From Microvirga lotononidis (GTDB lineage Bacteria; Pseudomonadota; Alphaproteobacteria; Rhizobiales; Beijerinckiaceae), in assembly GCF_034627025.1 (NCBI RefSeq), contig NZ_CP141048.1, positions 2,616,001 to 2,680,000 on the forward strand: DNA of 64,000 nucleotides, given 5' to 3'. Made by a program: the position numbers and the translations under genes. Below the pieces are notes generated by a model. The model was not told where the DNA came from, ran no database searches, and saw only the letters and a program-made list of their open reading frames with translations. Each line of letters begins with the position of its first letter. Position 1 is the stretch's first letter. Positions 43,364 to 52,534 of this stretch are shown one piece after another.

Positions 43364-46300
43364 TTATTCAGCCGCTGCCCGCGTTGCGCGCCACTGCGTC
43401 AACAGGGCCCGCAGGGCCGCCGGTTTCAGCGGCTTGTTGAGCACGTGGATATTCATGGCCGCGGCGGCGTCGCGCACGGCCGGCGTGCGGTCGGCGGTCA
43501 CGAGAACGGCCGGCGTATCGACCTGGGTCTTCCAGCGCAGGGCCTTGATGAGCTCGAGCCCGTCCGTGTCGTCCAGGTGATAATCGGCGATGATGACCTC
43601 GGGCAGAGCCTTGTGGGTTCTCAGGGCTTGGTGCGCCGTGTCGAGATCGGATGCCGTCCAGGTATCGCAGCCCCAGCCCGAGAGCAGCAGTCGCATGCCC
43701 TCGAGGATGGCGGGCTCGTTGTCGATGACGAGGACGCGCAGGCCCGAAAGCACCGTCGCGGCCGGTTTCGGCGCCTCGGGCGCGGCCGCCGTCGCCGGAA
43801 GAGCCGCCACCACCGGCACCTCGACCCGGAACACGGAACCGGTGCCCACTTCCGAGTTCAGTGTGATCGGGTGCTTGAGCACGCGACCGATGCGCTCGAC
43901 GATGGAGAGCCCGAGCCCTAGGCCCCGCGCGGCCTTCACGCCCTGGTCGAGGCGCTGGAATTCGCGGAACACGATGCGCTGCTTCGAGGCCGGAATGCCG
44001 AGGCCCGTGTCCCACACCTCCAGCACGAGATGGCCGCCGCGCCGACGCCCGCCGACGATCACGCGGCCCGATGGCGTGTACTTGATCGCGTTGGAGATCA
44101 GGTTCTGGAGCAGGCGCCGCATGAGGCGACGGTCCGAGCGGACGGTCAGGGACGAGGGCACGAAGGTGAGCTTCAGGCCCTTGTTGCGGGCGACGGGCTC
44201 GAACTCGCGCTGCAGCTGACGGAACAATTCGTCGATGCGGAAGCTAGACCATTGCGGCTTCATGGCGCCGGTGTCGAGGCGCGAGATGTCGAGGATGGCG
44301 GTCAGGATTTCCTCGACCGCGTCGAGCGAGGCGTCGATGTTCTCGGCCAGCGTCCCGTCGCCGGCTTCGCGATCCCGCTCCACGAGGGAGACCGCGTAGA
44401 GACGCGCCGCATTGAGCGGCTGGAGAATGTCGTGCGAGGCGGCGGCCAGGAAGCGCGTCTTGGAAATGTTCGCCTCATCGGCCTCGGCCTTCGCGCTTCG
44501 CAAGGCCTCGTTGAGGCGCGTCAATTCCTCGGTGCGCTCGCGGACCCGCTGCTCCAGCGTCTCGTTCGCGCGGCGGCTCGCCTCTTCCGCCAGAACGGTT
44601 TCGGTGACGTCCGTATAGGTCGTCACGTGGCCGCCGTCGGGCAGCAGGTTCGAGCGGATCTCGATGACCTTGCCGGACGGATAGAGCTTGAGGCGCACCG
44701 GCTCCACGTCGTGGCGGAAGGAGTGCAGGCGAGCTTCGACGAGTTCTTCGATCCTGCCTGGTCCATAGGATCCGCGCGAGGCGTTGTAGTGAACGATGCG
44801 CTCCATGCTGATGCCCACATGCACGAAGTTGGGCGGCATGTCGTACAGATCGATGAAGGCCTGGTTCCAGGCCAGCAGGCGCAAGTCGCTGTCGAGCACG
44901 GTGATGCCCTGCTTGGCATAGTTGAGCGCGTGCTGGAGAAGGTCGCGGCTGTGCTGGATGGCCGCGGAGGCGTCGTCGAGCAGCTTGAGCGCCGCTTCAG
45001 TCGACACGGTGCGGCGGCGCAGCAGAAGGGACAGCGCGAGGCGCGACGATGCCGTGCCGATGGCGGAAGCCAGCAGGTGTTCCGCATAGCGCAGAAGATG
45101 GACGTCGGCTTCGGCGCGGGGTTCGAGGTTCTGTCCTCGGCTATGGGTGAAGCCCTCGAAGGAACGGGTCGTGCGCTCCTCGCCGAGATAGCGCGCGACG
45201 GTGGCGCGCAGCTCGCCGACGGTGACGCTGGCACGAAACAGGCGGAAACTCGGCGTCGCGGAGGCGGCGGCTTCGCCCAGGAAGATATTGGCCTGGATCT
45301 GCTCCATCGCCGTCACCGGCCGCCAGAGCGAGAAGCCGATATAGCAGAGAATGTTCAGCGTCAGACTCCAGACGACGCCATGGGTGAGCTGCGGCAGGTC
45401 GACCCCGAACAGGGCCGTCGGCTTGAGAGCCGTGATGCCGAAGGGGCCGGTGACGACCACGTCGGACCAGAACACGCCGTCCCAGACGAGGCTGGGAAGG
45501 AGAAGCGTATAGGCCCAGGTGAGAAAGCCGACGATCAGCCCGATGCTGGCACCGAGCGCCGTGCCGCGGGACCAGATGAGCCCGCCGAGAAAGGCCGGCG
45601 CGACCTGCGCGATGGCGGCGAAGGACAGAAGGCCGATGGCCGCGAGCGCCGCTTCGCCGGAGGCCCGGTAATAGGCATAGCCGAGGAGGATGACCAGGAC
45701 GATGGAGATGCGCCTCACGCCGATCACGAAATTGCCGGGATCGATCCCTGCGAAGGCGCGCCGCCGCAGGACGATCGGCATGACGAGATGGTTCGAGATC
45801 ATCACCGCCACGGCGACGGAATCGACGATGACCATCGCCGTGGCTGCCGAGAAGCCGCCGAGGAAGGCGAGAACCGCGATGGTGCCCGCCTTGTCCGCGA
45901 GCGGCAGCGCAAGCAGGGTCATGTCGCGGTCGACGGTGCCTTCGGCGAACGACGCAAGTCCCGCAAGAGCGATCGGGAGCACGAAAAGGTTGATGAGCAC
46001 CAGATAAAGTGGAAACAGCCACGCGGCGCGCTTCAGGTCCGCGATGTCGTGGTTCTCGACCACCGTCACATGGAACTGGCGCGGCAGGAGAAGCGCGGCA
46101 CAGCTCGAGAGCAGGATGAGCGTGACGTAACTGCCGAACCCCGAGGTCCGGCTCATCAGGTCCGCGGTGGTGCCCTGTTCGTGGAGGCGCTGCACGATGG
46201 CGTCGTAGCCGTCGAACACCACGAAGGTGATGTAGCCGCCGACCACCAGGAAGGCGACGAGCTTCACCACCGATTCCAGGGAGATCGCCAGCAGGAGGCC

Positions 46301-46873
46301 GTTCTGGTGCTCGGTCGCGTCGGTGTGGCGGGTGCCGAAGGCGACGGCGAAGCCCGCCAGCACGAGAGCAACCACGAGAGCGAGGTCGCCGATGAAGGGA
46401 GGCTTCATCAGGAAGGTCTCGTTGGCGGCCGTCAGGAATACGTCGAGCGAGGACGAGACGGCTTTCAGCTGCAGGGCGATGTAGGGAATGGAGCCGACAA
46501 GCGCGATCAGGCTGACGAGGGCCGCAACCCGCTCGCTCTTGCCGTAACGGGCCGCGACGAAATCGGCGATGGAGGAGATGTTCTGCGTCTTCGCCACCCG
46601 CACGATCCGGGCGACCAGCGGATAGGCCAGTCCGATCACCAGGATCGGGCCGATATAGATCGCCAGGAAGTCGAAGCCGGAATGGCTCGCCAAGCCCACC
46701 GATCCGAAGAAGGTCCAGGACGTGCAATAGACCGCGAGGGCAAGGGCCGCGATGGTGGAACGGGCAGGACCCTGTATGAAGCGCCGCCCGCCATTGTCGC
46801 CCCAATGGGCCACGGTGAACAGGAAGCAGAGATAGACCAGCGCGGACAGTATGACGGCCCAGGTGGCGACCAT
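43364..46873 (-). CDS. Solute-symporter/histidine kinase hybrid (CbrA-like) with receiver
   Basis: This 1169-residue sensor starts with about thirteen helices of sodium:solute symporter type (1-about 490), then a linker (about 500-620, possibly STAC), a PAS-like domain (about 645-760), a coiled coil, HisKA AASHDILQPLNAARLY (His near 810), an ATPase domain with NLISNAIKYTP and LGLGLSIVERI, and a C-terminal receiver with VIIADYHLDDTDG (Asp near 1095). It resembles CbrA-type sensors that couple transport to carbon/nitrogen regulation. ATG 46873 has GAGGG upstream; ATG 46894 is less likely. No separate response-regulator gene adjoins. Confidence 0.92.
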   Translation of the reverse strand: MVATWAVILSALVYLCFLFTVAHWGDNGGRRFIQGPARSTIAALALAVYCTSWTFFGSVGLASHSGFDFLAIYIGPILVIGLAYPLVARIVRVAKTQNISSIADFVAARYGKSERVAALVSLIALVGSIPYIALQLKAVSSSLDVFLTAANETFLMKPPFIGDLALVVALVLAGFAVAFGTRHTDATEHQNGLLLAISLESVVKLVAFLVVGGYITFVVFDGYDAIVQRLHEQGTTADLMSRTSGFGSYVTLILLSSCAALLLPRQFHVTVVENHDIADLKRAAWLFPLYLVLINLFVLPIALAGLASFAEGTVDRDMTLLALPLADKAGTIAVLAFLGGFSAATAMVIVDSVAVAVMISNHLVMPIVLRRRAFAGIDPGNFVIGVRRISIVLVILLGYAYYRASGEAALAAIGLLSFAAIAQVAPAFLGGLIWSRGTALGASIGLIVGFLTWAYTLLLPSLVWDGVFWSDVVVTGPFGITALKPTALFGVDLPQLTHGVVWSLTLNILCYIGFSLWRPVTAMEQIQANIFLGEAAASATPSFRLFRASVTVGELRATVARYLGEERTTRSFEGFTHSRGQNLEPRAEADVHLLRYAEHLLASAIGTASSRLALSLLLRRRTVSTEAALKLLDDASAAIQHSRDLLQHALNYAKQGITVLDSDLRLLAWNQAFIDLYDMPPNFVHVGISMERIVHYNASRGSYGPGRIEELVEARLHSFRHDVEPVRLKLYPSGKVIEIRSNLLPDGGHVTTYTDVTETVLAEEASRRANETLEQRVRERTEELTRLNEALRSAKAEADEANISKTRFLAAASHDILQPLNAARLYAVSLVERDREAGDGTLAENIDASLDAVEEILTAILDISRLDTGAMKPQWSSFRIDELFRQLQREFEPVARNKGLKLTFVPSSLTVRSDRRLMRRLLQNLISNAIKYTPSGRVIVGGRRRGGHLVLEVWDTGLGIPASKQRIVFREFQRLDQGVKAARGLGLGLSIVERIGRVLKHPITLNSEVGTGSVFRVEVPVVAALPATAAAPEAPKPAATVLSGLRVLVIDNEPAILEGMRLLLSGWGCDTWTASDLDTAHQALRTHKALPEVIIADYHLDDTDGLELIKALRWKTQVDTPAVLVTADRTPAVRDAAAAMNIHVLNKPLKPAALRALLTQWRATRAAAE

Positions 46874-46945
46874 AGGCTCAACCCTCGAAAGCAAACACGA
46901 AACAGCTTTAGCGACTTACGAATGTGAACGCCACCACGGCAGGCG

Positions 46946-47860
46946 TCACAGGTCGCGGTCCCATTCAGGCTCCGGCCCGAAACGTTCGGCCAGGAACGCC
47001 ACGAAGGCGCGGACCTTGGCCGGAGCCTGCCGGGCCGAGGGCAGGACGGCATGGATGGCGGGTTCGTAGGTCGGATAGGCGGTCAGGACCGGAACGAGAC
47101 TGCCGTCGCGCAGGCTGTCGCCGACGATGAAGGTGGGCTGATAGATCAGGCCCTGTCCGGCAACGGCCGCCGCCAGGAGGGCATCGCCGTTATTGGCCCG
47201 CAGGTTGCCCTGGATCGACACCACGATGTCGCCGTCGAGGCCGAAGGCCCAGCGGCTCGCCCCGATGGCGCTCGGCAGGGTATAGCCAAGGCAGTTGTGC
47301 CGGGCGAGATCCTCCAGGGTCTGCGGGGTTCCATGGTCCTTCAGATAGGCCGGAGCGGCGCAGACGGTGGTCCTGCAGGCGGCGAGCCGCCGCGCCACCA
47401 GGCTCGAATCCTTCAGGCGCCCGATCCGGATCGCGAGGTCCCACCCTTCCTCGATGAGATCGACATAGCGGTCCGCAAGCCCGAGGTCGAACGAGACGGC
47501 GGGATAAAGCCGGCTGAATTCCGTCAGGGCCGGAACGACCTGCCGGAAGCCGAAGGTGAGGGGAACGTTGAGCCGCAGCGTTCCCCGGGGCTCGATGCGG
47601 TCGAGGCTGGCGGAGACCTCCGCCTCCTCGATCTCGGCGAGGATCCGCTCGCAGGCGGCGAGATAGGCCCGGCCCTCTTCGGTCAGCACCAGCTTGCGGG
47701 TGGACCGGTGCAGCAGCTTGACCCCGAGCCGCTCCTCGAGAGCCGCGACGTGCTTCGTCACCATGGTCTGCGACAGGTGGAGCGCCCGTGCCGCCGCCGA
47801 GAAGCTGCCGAGCGTCGCGACGCGAACGAAAACCTGCATGCCCGTGATGCGGTCAAGCAT
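46946..47860 (-). CDS. LysR-family transcriptional regulator
   Basis: The 304-residue protein has an N-terminal winged helix-turn-helix (1-60, MLDRITGMQVFVRVATLGSFSAAARALHLSQTMVTKHVAALEE) and a periplasmic-binding-like effector domain (about 90-295). It is divergent from the DoxX/VOC genes 101 bases away, which are its likely targets; the inducer is unknown. The group often represses quinone- or stress-related genes. Confidence 0.92.
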   Translation of the reverse strand: MLDRITGMQVFVRVATLGSFSAAARALHLSQTMVTKHVAALEERLGVKLLHRSTRKLVLTEEGRAYLAACERILAEIEEAEVSASLDRIEPRGTLRLNVPLTFGFRQVVPALTEFSRLYPAVSFDLGLADRYVDLIEEGWDLAIRIGRLKDSSLVARRLAACRTTVCAAPAYLKDHGTPQTLEDLARHNCLGYTLPSAIGASRWAFGLDGDIVVSIQGNLRANNGDALLAAAVAGQGLIYQPTFIVGDSLRDGSLVPVLTAYPTYEPAIHAVLPSARQAPAKVRAFVAFLAERFGPEPEWDRDL

Positions 47861-47961
47861 CCGATGATCTCACTCTCGCCGTGTGAACTGATATTCTAAT
47901 CGCAGGCTTATCACATTGGCAGTTTGAAGTCATATGGAAGGATCATCCCAGGAGATCCTTC

Positions 47962-48396
47962 ATGATCGATACCCGCACCGCTCCCTACGCCGCCCTGATC
48001 CTGCGCGTCACGCTCGGCCTCGTGTTCCTTGCCCATGCCGGATTGAAAGTGTTCGTGTTCACGCCGGCCGGCGCGGCCCAGTTCTTCGGCAGCCTCGGCC
48101 TGCCCCCGGCCCTGGCCTACCTGACCATCGCGGCCGAGACCGCCGGCGGCATCGCCCTCATCCTGGGCCTCTACACCCGCTGGGTCTCCCTGGCCCTGAT
48201 CCCGATCCTGCTCGGCGCCATCGCGTTCGTCCACGGCCCTGCGGGCTTCTTCTTCAACAATCCGAATGGCGGCTGGGAATATCTGGCGTTCTGGATCGCG
48301 GCACTCTTGGCGCAGGCTCTCCTGGGCGACGGCGCTCTTGCGGTGCGGGCCGGATCGGCCAAGACTGCTCCCACTTTCTCCACGCGCTCAGCCTGA
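47962..48396 (+). CDS. DoxX family membrane protein
   Basis: The 144-residue protein has four helices and the DoxX pattern (ILRVTLGLVFLAHAGLKVF..., FFGSLGLPPALAYLTIAAETAGGIALILGLYTRW). DoxX-like proteins act in redox or quinone-linked membrane processes. GGAGATCC precedes ATG 47962. It is followed ten bases later by the VOC gene and is divergent from the LysR gene, a common regulator-target arrangement. Confidence 0.88.
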   Translation: MIDTRTAPYAALILRVTLGLVFLAHAGLKVFVFTPAGAAQFFGSLGLPPALAYLTIAAETAGGIALILGLYTRWVSLALIPILLGAIAFVHGPAGFFFNNPNGGWEYLAFWIAALLAQALLGDGALAVRAGSAKTAPTFSTRSA

Positions 48397-48405
48397 GGCA
48401 AAGCC

Positions 48406-48933
48406 ATGGTCAAGCCCCTTCACCAGGATGCCACCGGAGTACCGGTGGCCCGTCCCATCGATCCCGGCGTCAGGATCGGCCATGTCCACCTGAAGGTGGC
48501 CGATCTCGATCGTGCGCTCGCCTTCTATTGCGGGGTGCTCGGTTTCGAGCTGATCCAGCGCTACGGGACCCAGGCCGCCTTCGTCTCGGCGGGCGGCTAC
48601 CACCACCACATCGGCCTGAACACCTGGGAGAGCAAGGGTGGCTCCCCGCCGCCTCCCGGCACGACAGGGCTCTACCATGTGGCGATCCTCTATCCGACAC
48701 GGGCGGCCCTCGCGGATGCGCTCTACCGTCTGGCCGAGGCCGGCATTCCGCTGCAGGGCGCGAGCGATCACGGGGTCAGCGAAGCGCTTTATCTGAGCGA
48801 TCCGGACGGCAACGGCATCGAGCTCTATGTCGACCGGCCGGAGGACCAGTGGCCCAAGACCGCGAACGGCGAGCTTGCCATGGTCACGCAACGCCTCGAC
48901 CTGCAGGACCTGCTGGCGGCCCGCGAAGCTTGA
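48406..48933 (+). CDS. VOC family (glyoxalase/extradiol dioxygenase-like) protein
   Basis: This 175-residue protein has vicinal-oxygen-chelate metal ligands in IGHVHLKVADLDRALAFY (His about 27), GLYHVAILYP (His about 87) and NGIELYVDRP (Glu about 139). It resembles the N-terminal half of CatE-type catechol 2,3-dioxygenases (full length about 280). As a half-length protein it may work as a dimer, as a dioxygenase or a thiol transferase. It is co-transcribed with doxX. Confidence 0.82.
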   Translation: MVKPLHQDATGVPVARPIDPGVRIGHVHLKVADLDRALAFYCGVLGFELIQRYGTQAAFVSAGGYHHHIGLNTWESKGGSPPPPGTTGLYHVAILYPTRAALADALYRLAEAGIPLQGASDHGVSEALYLSDPDGNGIELYVDRPEDQWPKTANGELAMVTQRLDLQDLLAAREA

Positions 48934-48987
48934 CGAAATTCCCAGATCGGGCAGCTTTAGCTTAGGGGTAAAGCAAAGGGGTCCGTC

Positions 48988-49422
48988 ATGTGGAATGAGT
49001 TCAAGCAGTTCGCCCTGCGCGGCAATGTGATCGATCTCGCCATCGGCATCATCATCGGTGCCGCCTTCGGCAGGATCGTCGATTCCCTCGTCGGGGACAT
49101 CTTCATGCCCATCATCGGGGCCGTCACCGGCGGCCTCGATTTTTCGAACTACTTCACGGCCCTGTCGGGCAACGTCACGGCCGGGTCCCTCGACGAGGCG
49201 AAGAAGCAGGGTGCGGTGCTCGGCTGGGGGCACTTCATCACGGTCGCCATCAACTTCGCCATCATCGCCTGGATCCTCTTCCTTCTGGTCAAGGGTATGA
49301 ACCGCCTGCGCCGCACGGAGGATGCGAAGACCGGGACCGCCGAAAAGCCCCCGGAAATCCCGGCCGACGTGAAGCTGCTGACGGAAATCCGCGATCTCCT
49401 GAAGACGGGCCGGACGACCTGA
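48988..49422 (+). CDS. mscL: Large-conductance mechanosensitive channel
   Basis: The 144-residue protein matches Msc[38 protein letters not shown] (N-terminal helix and TM1), a periplasmic loop containing DFSNYF, TM2 (about 83-105), then a charged C-terminal bundle. It opens under membrane tension to protect from hypo-osmotic shock. Length is typical (about 130-150). Probably monocistronic; a hairpin follows at 49493-49524. Confidence 0.95.
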   Translation: MWNEFKQFALRGNVIDLAIGIIIGAAFGRIVDSLVGDIFMPIIGAVTGGLDFSNYFTALSGNVTAGSLDEAKKQGAVLGWGHFITVAINFAIIAWILFLLVKGMNRLRRTEDAKTGTAEKPPEIPADVKLLTEIRDLLKTGRTT

Positions 49423-49492
49423 CATCCATCACGGGTTTCGATCGGATCCTTCGTCTTTTGTCATGAGCCCTATTCCGGACTTGCCTTGAACC

Positions 49493-49524
49493 GGCGAACA
49501 GGCCATCCCTGTTCGCCTCTTTTC
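49493..49524 (+). terminator. Hairpin with T-rich tail, mscL terminator or leader structure
   Basis: GGCGAACAGG (49493-49502) pairs perfectly with CCTGTTCGCC (49508-49517) around a five-base loop and is followed by TCTTTTC. It ends 14 bases before the aminotransferase ATG, so it could equally be a leader structure of that gene. Confidence 0.65.
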
Positions 49525-49537
49525 GAGGAAGTTCTCC

Positions 49538-50740
49538 ATGAATATGCCCGTGCCGGTTCCGTCCGCTCTCAACCTGCGTCCCGAGGCGGAGCAGGCGCCG
49601 ACCAGCGGCATCGTCGACGTGTTCAGCTACGGGCGGCTGAAGCCGGGAATCATCCCGCTCTGGGTCGGGGAGGGCGATCTGCCGACCCCGTCCTTCATCT
49701 GCGAGGCCGCGGCCCAGTCGCTGGCGAAGGGCGAGACCTTCTACACCTATCAGCGCGGCATTCCGGAACTCCGTCAGGCCATCGCCGGCTATCATGAGCG
49801 GGTCTATGGCAAGGCGTTCGATCCGGAGCGCTTCTTCGTGACCTCCGGCGGTATGCCCGCGATGCAGATCGCCTTCCGCATGCTGGGCGGCAACGGCGAC
49901 GAGGTCCTGGTCCCGACGCCGGCCTGGCCGAACTTCGCCGGCGCGATCACCATCGCGGGCGCGCGCCCCGTCGGCGTGCCGATGACGATCGATGCCGAGG
50001 GCTGGCATCTCGATTTCGAGCGGCTCGAGAAGGCGATCACGCCGCGCACCCGCGTGCTCGTCATCAACTCGCCGTCCAATCCCACCGGCTGGGTCGCGAC
50101 CCATGCGGACCTGCGCACCGCGCTCGATCTCGCCCGGCGGCACGGCCTGTGGATCGTGGCCGACGAGATCTACGGACGCTTCGTCCATGATCCTGCCCTC
50201 ACGATCGACGGACGCACGCCCTCCTTCCGCGATGTGATGGAGCCGGAGGACAAGGTCATCTTCGTCCAGACCTTCTCGAAGAATTGGGCGATGACCGGCT
50301 GGCGCCTCGGCTGGCTGGAGGCACCGTCCTCCCTCGGGCAGGTGATCGAGAACCTCGTGCAGTATCAGACCTCCGGCACGCCGGTCTTCATCCAGCGCGC
50401 GGGCGTGGCGGCCATCGAGCAGGGCGAGGACTTCCTGGCCGACCAGATCGCCAAGGCCCGTCACGGCCGCGAGGTGGTCGGACGCCTCGCGGAAACCGGG
50501 CTCGTGGAACTGCCGCCGCCGAGCGGCGCCTTCTACGCGTTCCTGAAGATCAAGGGCGCGACGGACTCGAAGGACATCGCCTTCCGGCTCATCGACGAGG
50601 CCAATGTCGGCCTCGCGCCGGGCTCCGCCTTCGGCGAGGCCGGCGAAGGCTATCTGCGTCTGTGCTACCTGCGCAAGCCCGAGGATGTGGAGGAGGCGGT
50701 CCGCCGCATCAGCGAAGCCCTGCCGAGGCTGGTGGCCTGA
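49538..50740 (+). CDS. PLP-dependent aminotransferase, class I/II
   Basis: The 400-residue fold-type I aminotransferase has NSPSNPTG (about 171-178), the cofactor-binding Asp/Tyr in VADEIYGRF (about 208-216) and the Schiff-base Lys in QTFSKNWAMTGWRLGW (about 248). It resembles aspartate aminotransferase-like enzymes of branch I gamma. The exact amino donor cannot be read. GAGGAAG precedes ATG 49538. Confidence 0.92.
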   Translation: MNMPVPVPSALNLRPEAEQAPTSGIVDVFSYGRLKPGIIPLWVGEGDLPTPSFICEAAAQSLAKGETFYTYQRGIPELRQAIAGYHERVYGKAFDPERFFVTSGGMPAMQIAFRMLGGNGDEVLVPTPAWPNFAGAITIAGARPVGVPMTIDAEGWHLDFERLEKAITPRTRVLVINSPSNPTGWVATHADLRTALDLARRHGLWIVADEIYGRFVHDPALTIDGRTPSFRDVMEPEDKVIFVQTFSKNWAMTGWRLGWLEAPSSLGQVIENLVQYQTSGTPVFIQRAGVAAIEQGEDFLADQIAKARHGREVVGRLAETGLVELPPPSGAFYAFLKIKGATDSKDIAFRLIDEANVGLAPGSAFGEAGEGYLRLCYLRKPEDVEEAVRRISEALPRLVA

Positions 50741-50755
50741 AGAGAGGATGCCGTC

Positions 50756-50860
50756 TAGAGCATCGGACGTGAAATCGAACGCATGTCCAATGCTCTCAGG
50801 TTTTGTCGTGTTGCATCTTTCCACGCAAAACAGGTTCCCGCTTTTGCTCTCGATGCTCTA
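50756..50860. repeat. Palindromic repeat (TAGAGCATCG family), long form
   Basis: Perfect 10-base terminal inverted repeats TAGAGCATCG and CGATGCTCTA bound a 105-base element containing a second TCCAATGCTCT end and GCAAAACAGGTTCCCGCTTTTGC-type hairpin. Its right CTA is the complement of the TAG stop of the RbsD/FucU gene. Confidence 0.8.
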
Positions 50861-51322
50861 GGGAGGCGGGATCACGCCTTTCTTGAGGATGAAGCAGCCG
50901 TAAAAGCGGCGCTCGCCTGTGGCCACGACGGCATAGGCATTCTTGGCGCGCTCGTAGAATGCGAAACGTTCGACGGACCCCATTGGCCAGCTGTCGCGCC
51001 TGGCGTCGCGGCGCGCGACCGCGTCGATTTCGGCCTGAGCTTCCTGCTGAATGGCCGGGAGCTCGCCGGGATCGCCGACGACCTCCATGCGCTCCGCGGG
51101 ATACTCGACGAAGCTGTCGAGGGGCATCAGCGAGAGGACGGCGCGGATGGCTCGCGGCGACCCGATATTGTCCATGCGGATCACCCGGCCATAGGCGGTC
51201 TGGCGCGCGATGGAATCGGCGGGGAAATTGGCATCGCAGATCACGAGATCGTCGCCGTGCCCCATGGCCTGGAGCACATAGAGTAGATCCGCATTGAGAG
51301 CCGGGTCGATTCCGTGCAGCAC
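50858..51322 (-). CDS. RbsD/FucU family sugar mutarotase
   Basis: The 154-residue protein starts at GTG 51322, with AAGGAGG five bases upstream. It matches RbsD/FucU (MLHGIDPALNADLLYVLQAMGHGDDLVICDANFP; catalytic His near 22; C-terminal ATGERRFYGCFILKKGV). These enzymes interconvert anomers of fucose or ribose. No sugar transport genes adjoin. The stop codon is contributed by the palindromic repeat at 50756-50860. Confidence 0.92.
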   Translation of the reverse strand: MLHGIDPALNADLLYVLQAMGHGDDLVICDANFPADSIARQTAYGRVIRMDNIGSPRAIRAVLSLMPLDSFVEYPAERMEVVGDPGELPAIQQEAQAEIDAVARRDARRDSWPMGSVERFAFYERAKNAYAVVATGERRFYGCFILKKGVIPPP

Positions 51323-51481
51323 CGTTTCCTCCTTGATCCTGCCTGTATGCGCATGATCTCAGCAGGCTTTCGCGATCTTCGCAACGGTGCGCCTCGGCGC
51401 GGGCAGACCTTGGCCGCATGGCATCTGCGCATCCTGGGCATTTGACCTTAAAAGCAAGGACGTTCATTCAGCGAAGCTGTG

Positions 51482-52531
51482 ATGCGTCTCATCCTTGCCC
51501 ATCTCATACAGATCCTGGTTGCCGGCCTCGGCGGATTCGTCTTCTACTGGCTCGGCGTTCCGGCCGCATGGCTGTCCGGCTCCGCCATCGCGGCAACGCT
51601 CTGGGGGCTGACCGGCTTGGCCGTGCCCCTGCCGAAGGCGCTCGCCGATGCCGCCATGCTGACCTCGGGCGCCGCGATGGGCGCGGCGGTGACGCCCGCC
51701 GCCATCGAGGCGATGGGACGTTACCCGGGCAGTCTCCTCCTGCTGGTTCTCGGCATCGTGGCGATTTCCGCCACATCGAGCGCGTGGCTGGTGCGCATGT
51801 CGGGCTGGCGCAAGGCCGATGCGGTGCTCGCCTCCGTCCCCGGCGCGCTGTCCACCGTCCTGGCCGTCGCGGCCGACCGGAAGGCCGAGGTGGCCGCCAT
51901 CGCCATCGTGCAGAATTTCCGGCTCTTCGTGCTGATCGCGCTGCTGCCGAGCCTCGTCGTCATGACCGGAGGAGGAGGCAACACGGGTGCGCTGGTCGGC
52001 GCGGGACTTCCCGTCGAGAGCCCGGGCGGCATGGCCTTCATCCTGCTCGGCGGACTTGCATTGGGGACGGTGTTCAAGCGGTTGAAGGTCGCCGCTCCGA
52101 TCCTGCTCGGCGCGACCGTGGTCAGCTCCGTGAGCCATGGCACCGAATTCGTCACCGGCGTGATTCCCCCGGCCATCGCCACGGGCGGCCTCGTGCTGAT
52201 CGGACTCTTCATCGCCGACCGGTTCCGCAACCTCCAGCGCTCGACCCTCAGGAGGGCGCTCGTGTCCGCGCTTGGCTCCTTCACGGTCGGGATGGTGGTG
52301 GCCGCCCTCTTCGCGAGCGTGGCCGCCTGGCTTGCCGGGGTCAGCTTCGCCAACGGTCTCGTGGCCTTCGCGCCGGGCGGATTGGAGGCCATGACCGTGC
52401 TGGCTCTGATCCTCGGCCTCGACCCGCTCTATGTGGGCATCCACCACCTCGTCCGTTTCCTGGGGATCGGACTGGTGCTGCCGTTCCTCATCGGCTGGCT
52501 GCAGAGAGCCCGGCCAGAGGCTGCGGAATAG
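51482..52531 (+). CDS. AbrB-family (ammonia monooxygenase-like) membrane protein
   Basis: The 349-residue protein has ten or so helices in two similar halves and matches the AbrB/AmoA-like membrane family (LTSGAAMGAAVTPAAIEAM; GWRKADAVLASVPGALSTVLAVAADR; AFAPGGLEAMTVLALILGLDPLYVGIHHLVRFLGI). It is not a true ammonia monooxygenase; the family is probably a regulator-type or transport protein. A GTG directly before ATG 51482 is an alternative start. Confidence 0.88.
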   Translation: MRLILAHLIQILVAGLGGFVFYWLGVPAAWLSGSAIAATLWGLTGLAVPLPKALADAAMLTSGAAMGAAVTPAAIEAMGRYPGSLLLLVLGIVAISATSSAWLVRMSGWRKADAVLASVPGALSTVLAVAADRKAEVAAIAIVQNFRLFVLIALLPSLVVMTGGGGNTGALVGAGLPVESPGGMAFILLGGLALGTVFKRLKVAAPILLGATVVSSVSHGTEFVTGVIPPAIATGGLVLIGLFIADRFRNLQRSTLRRALVSALGSFTVGMVVAALFASVAAWLAGVSFANGLVAFAPGGLEAMTVLALILGLDPLYVGIHHLVRFLGIGLVLPFLIGWLQRARPEAAE

Positions 52532-52534
52532 GCC

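Noticed and set aside
44030..46927. Plus-strand frame of 965 codons opposite the hybrid kinase
   Set aside because: Glu/Arg/Gly-rich shadow with no domain; the kinase on the other strand is certain.
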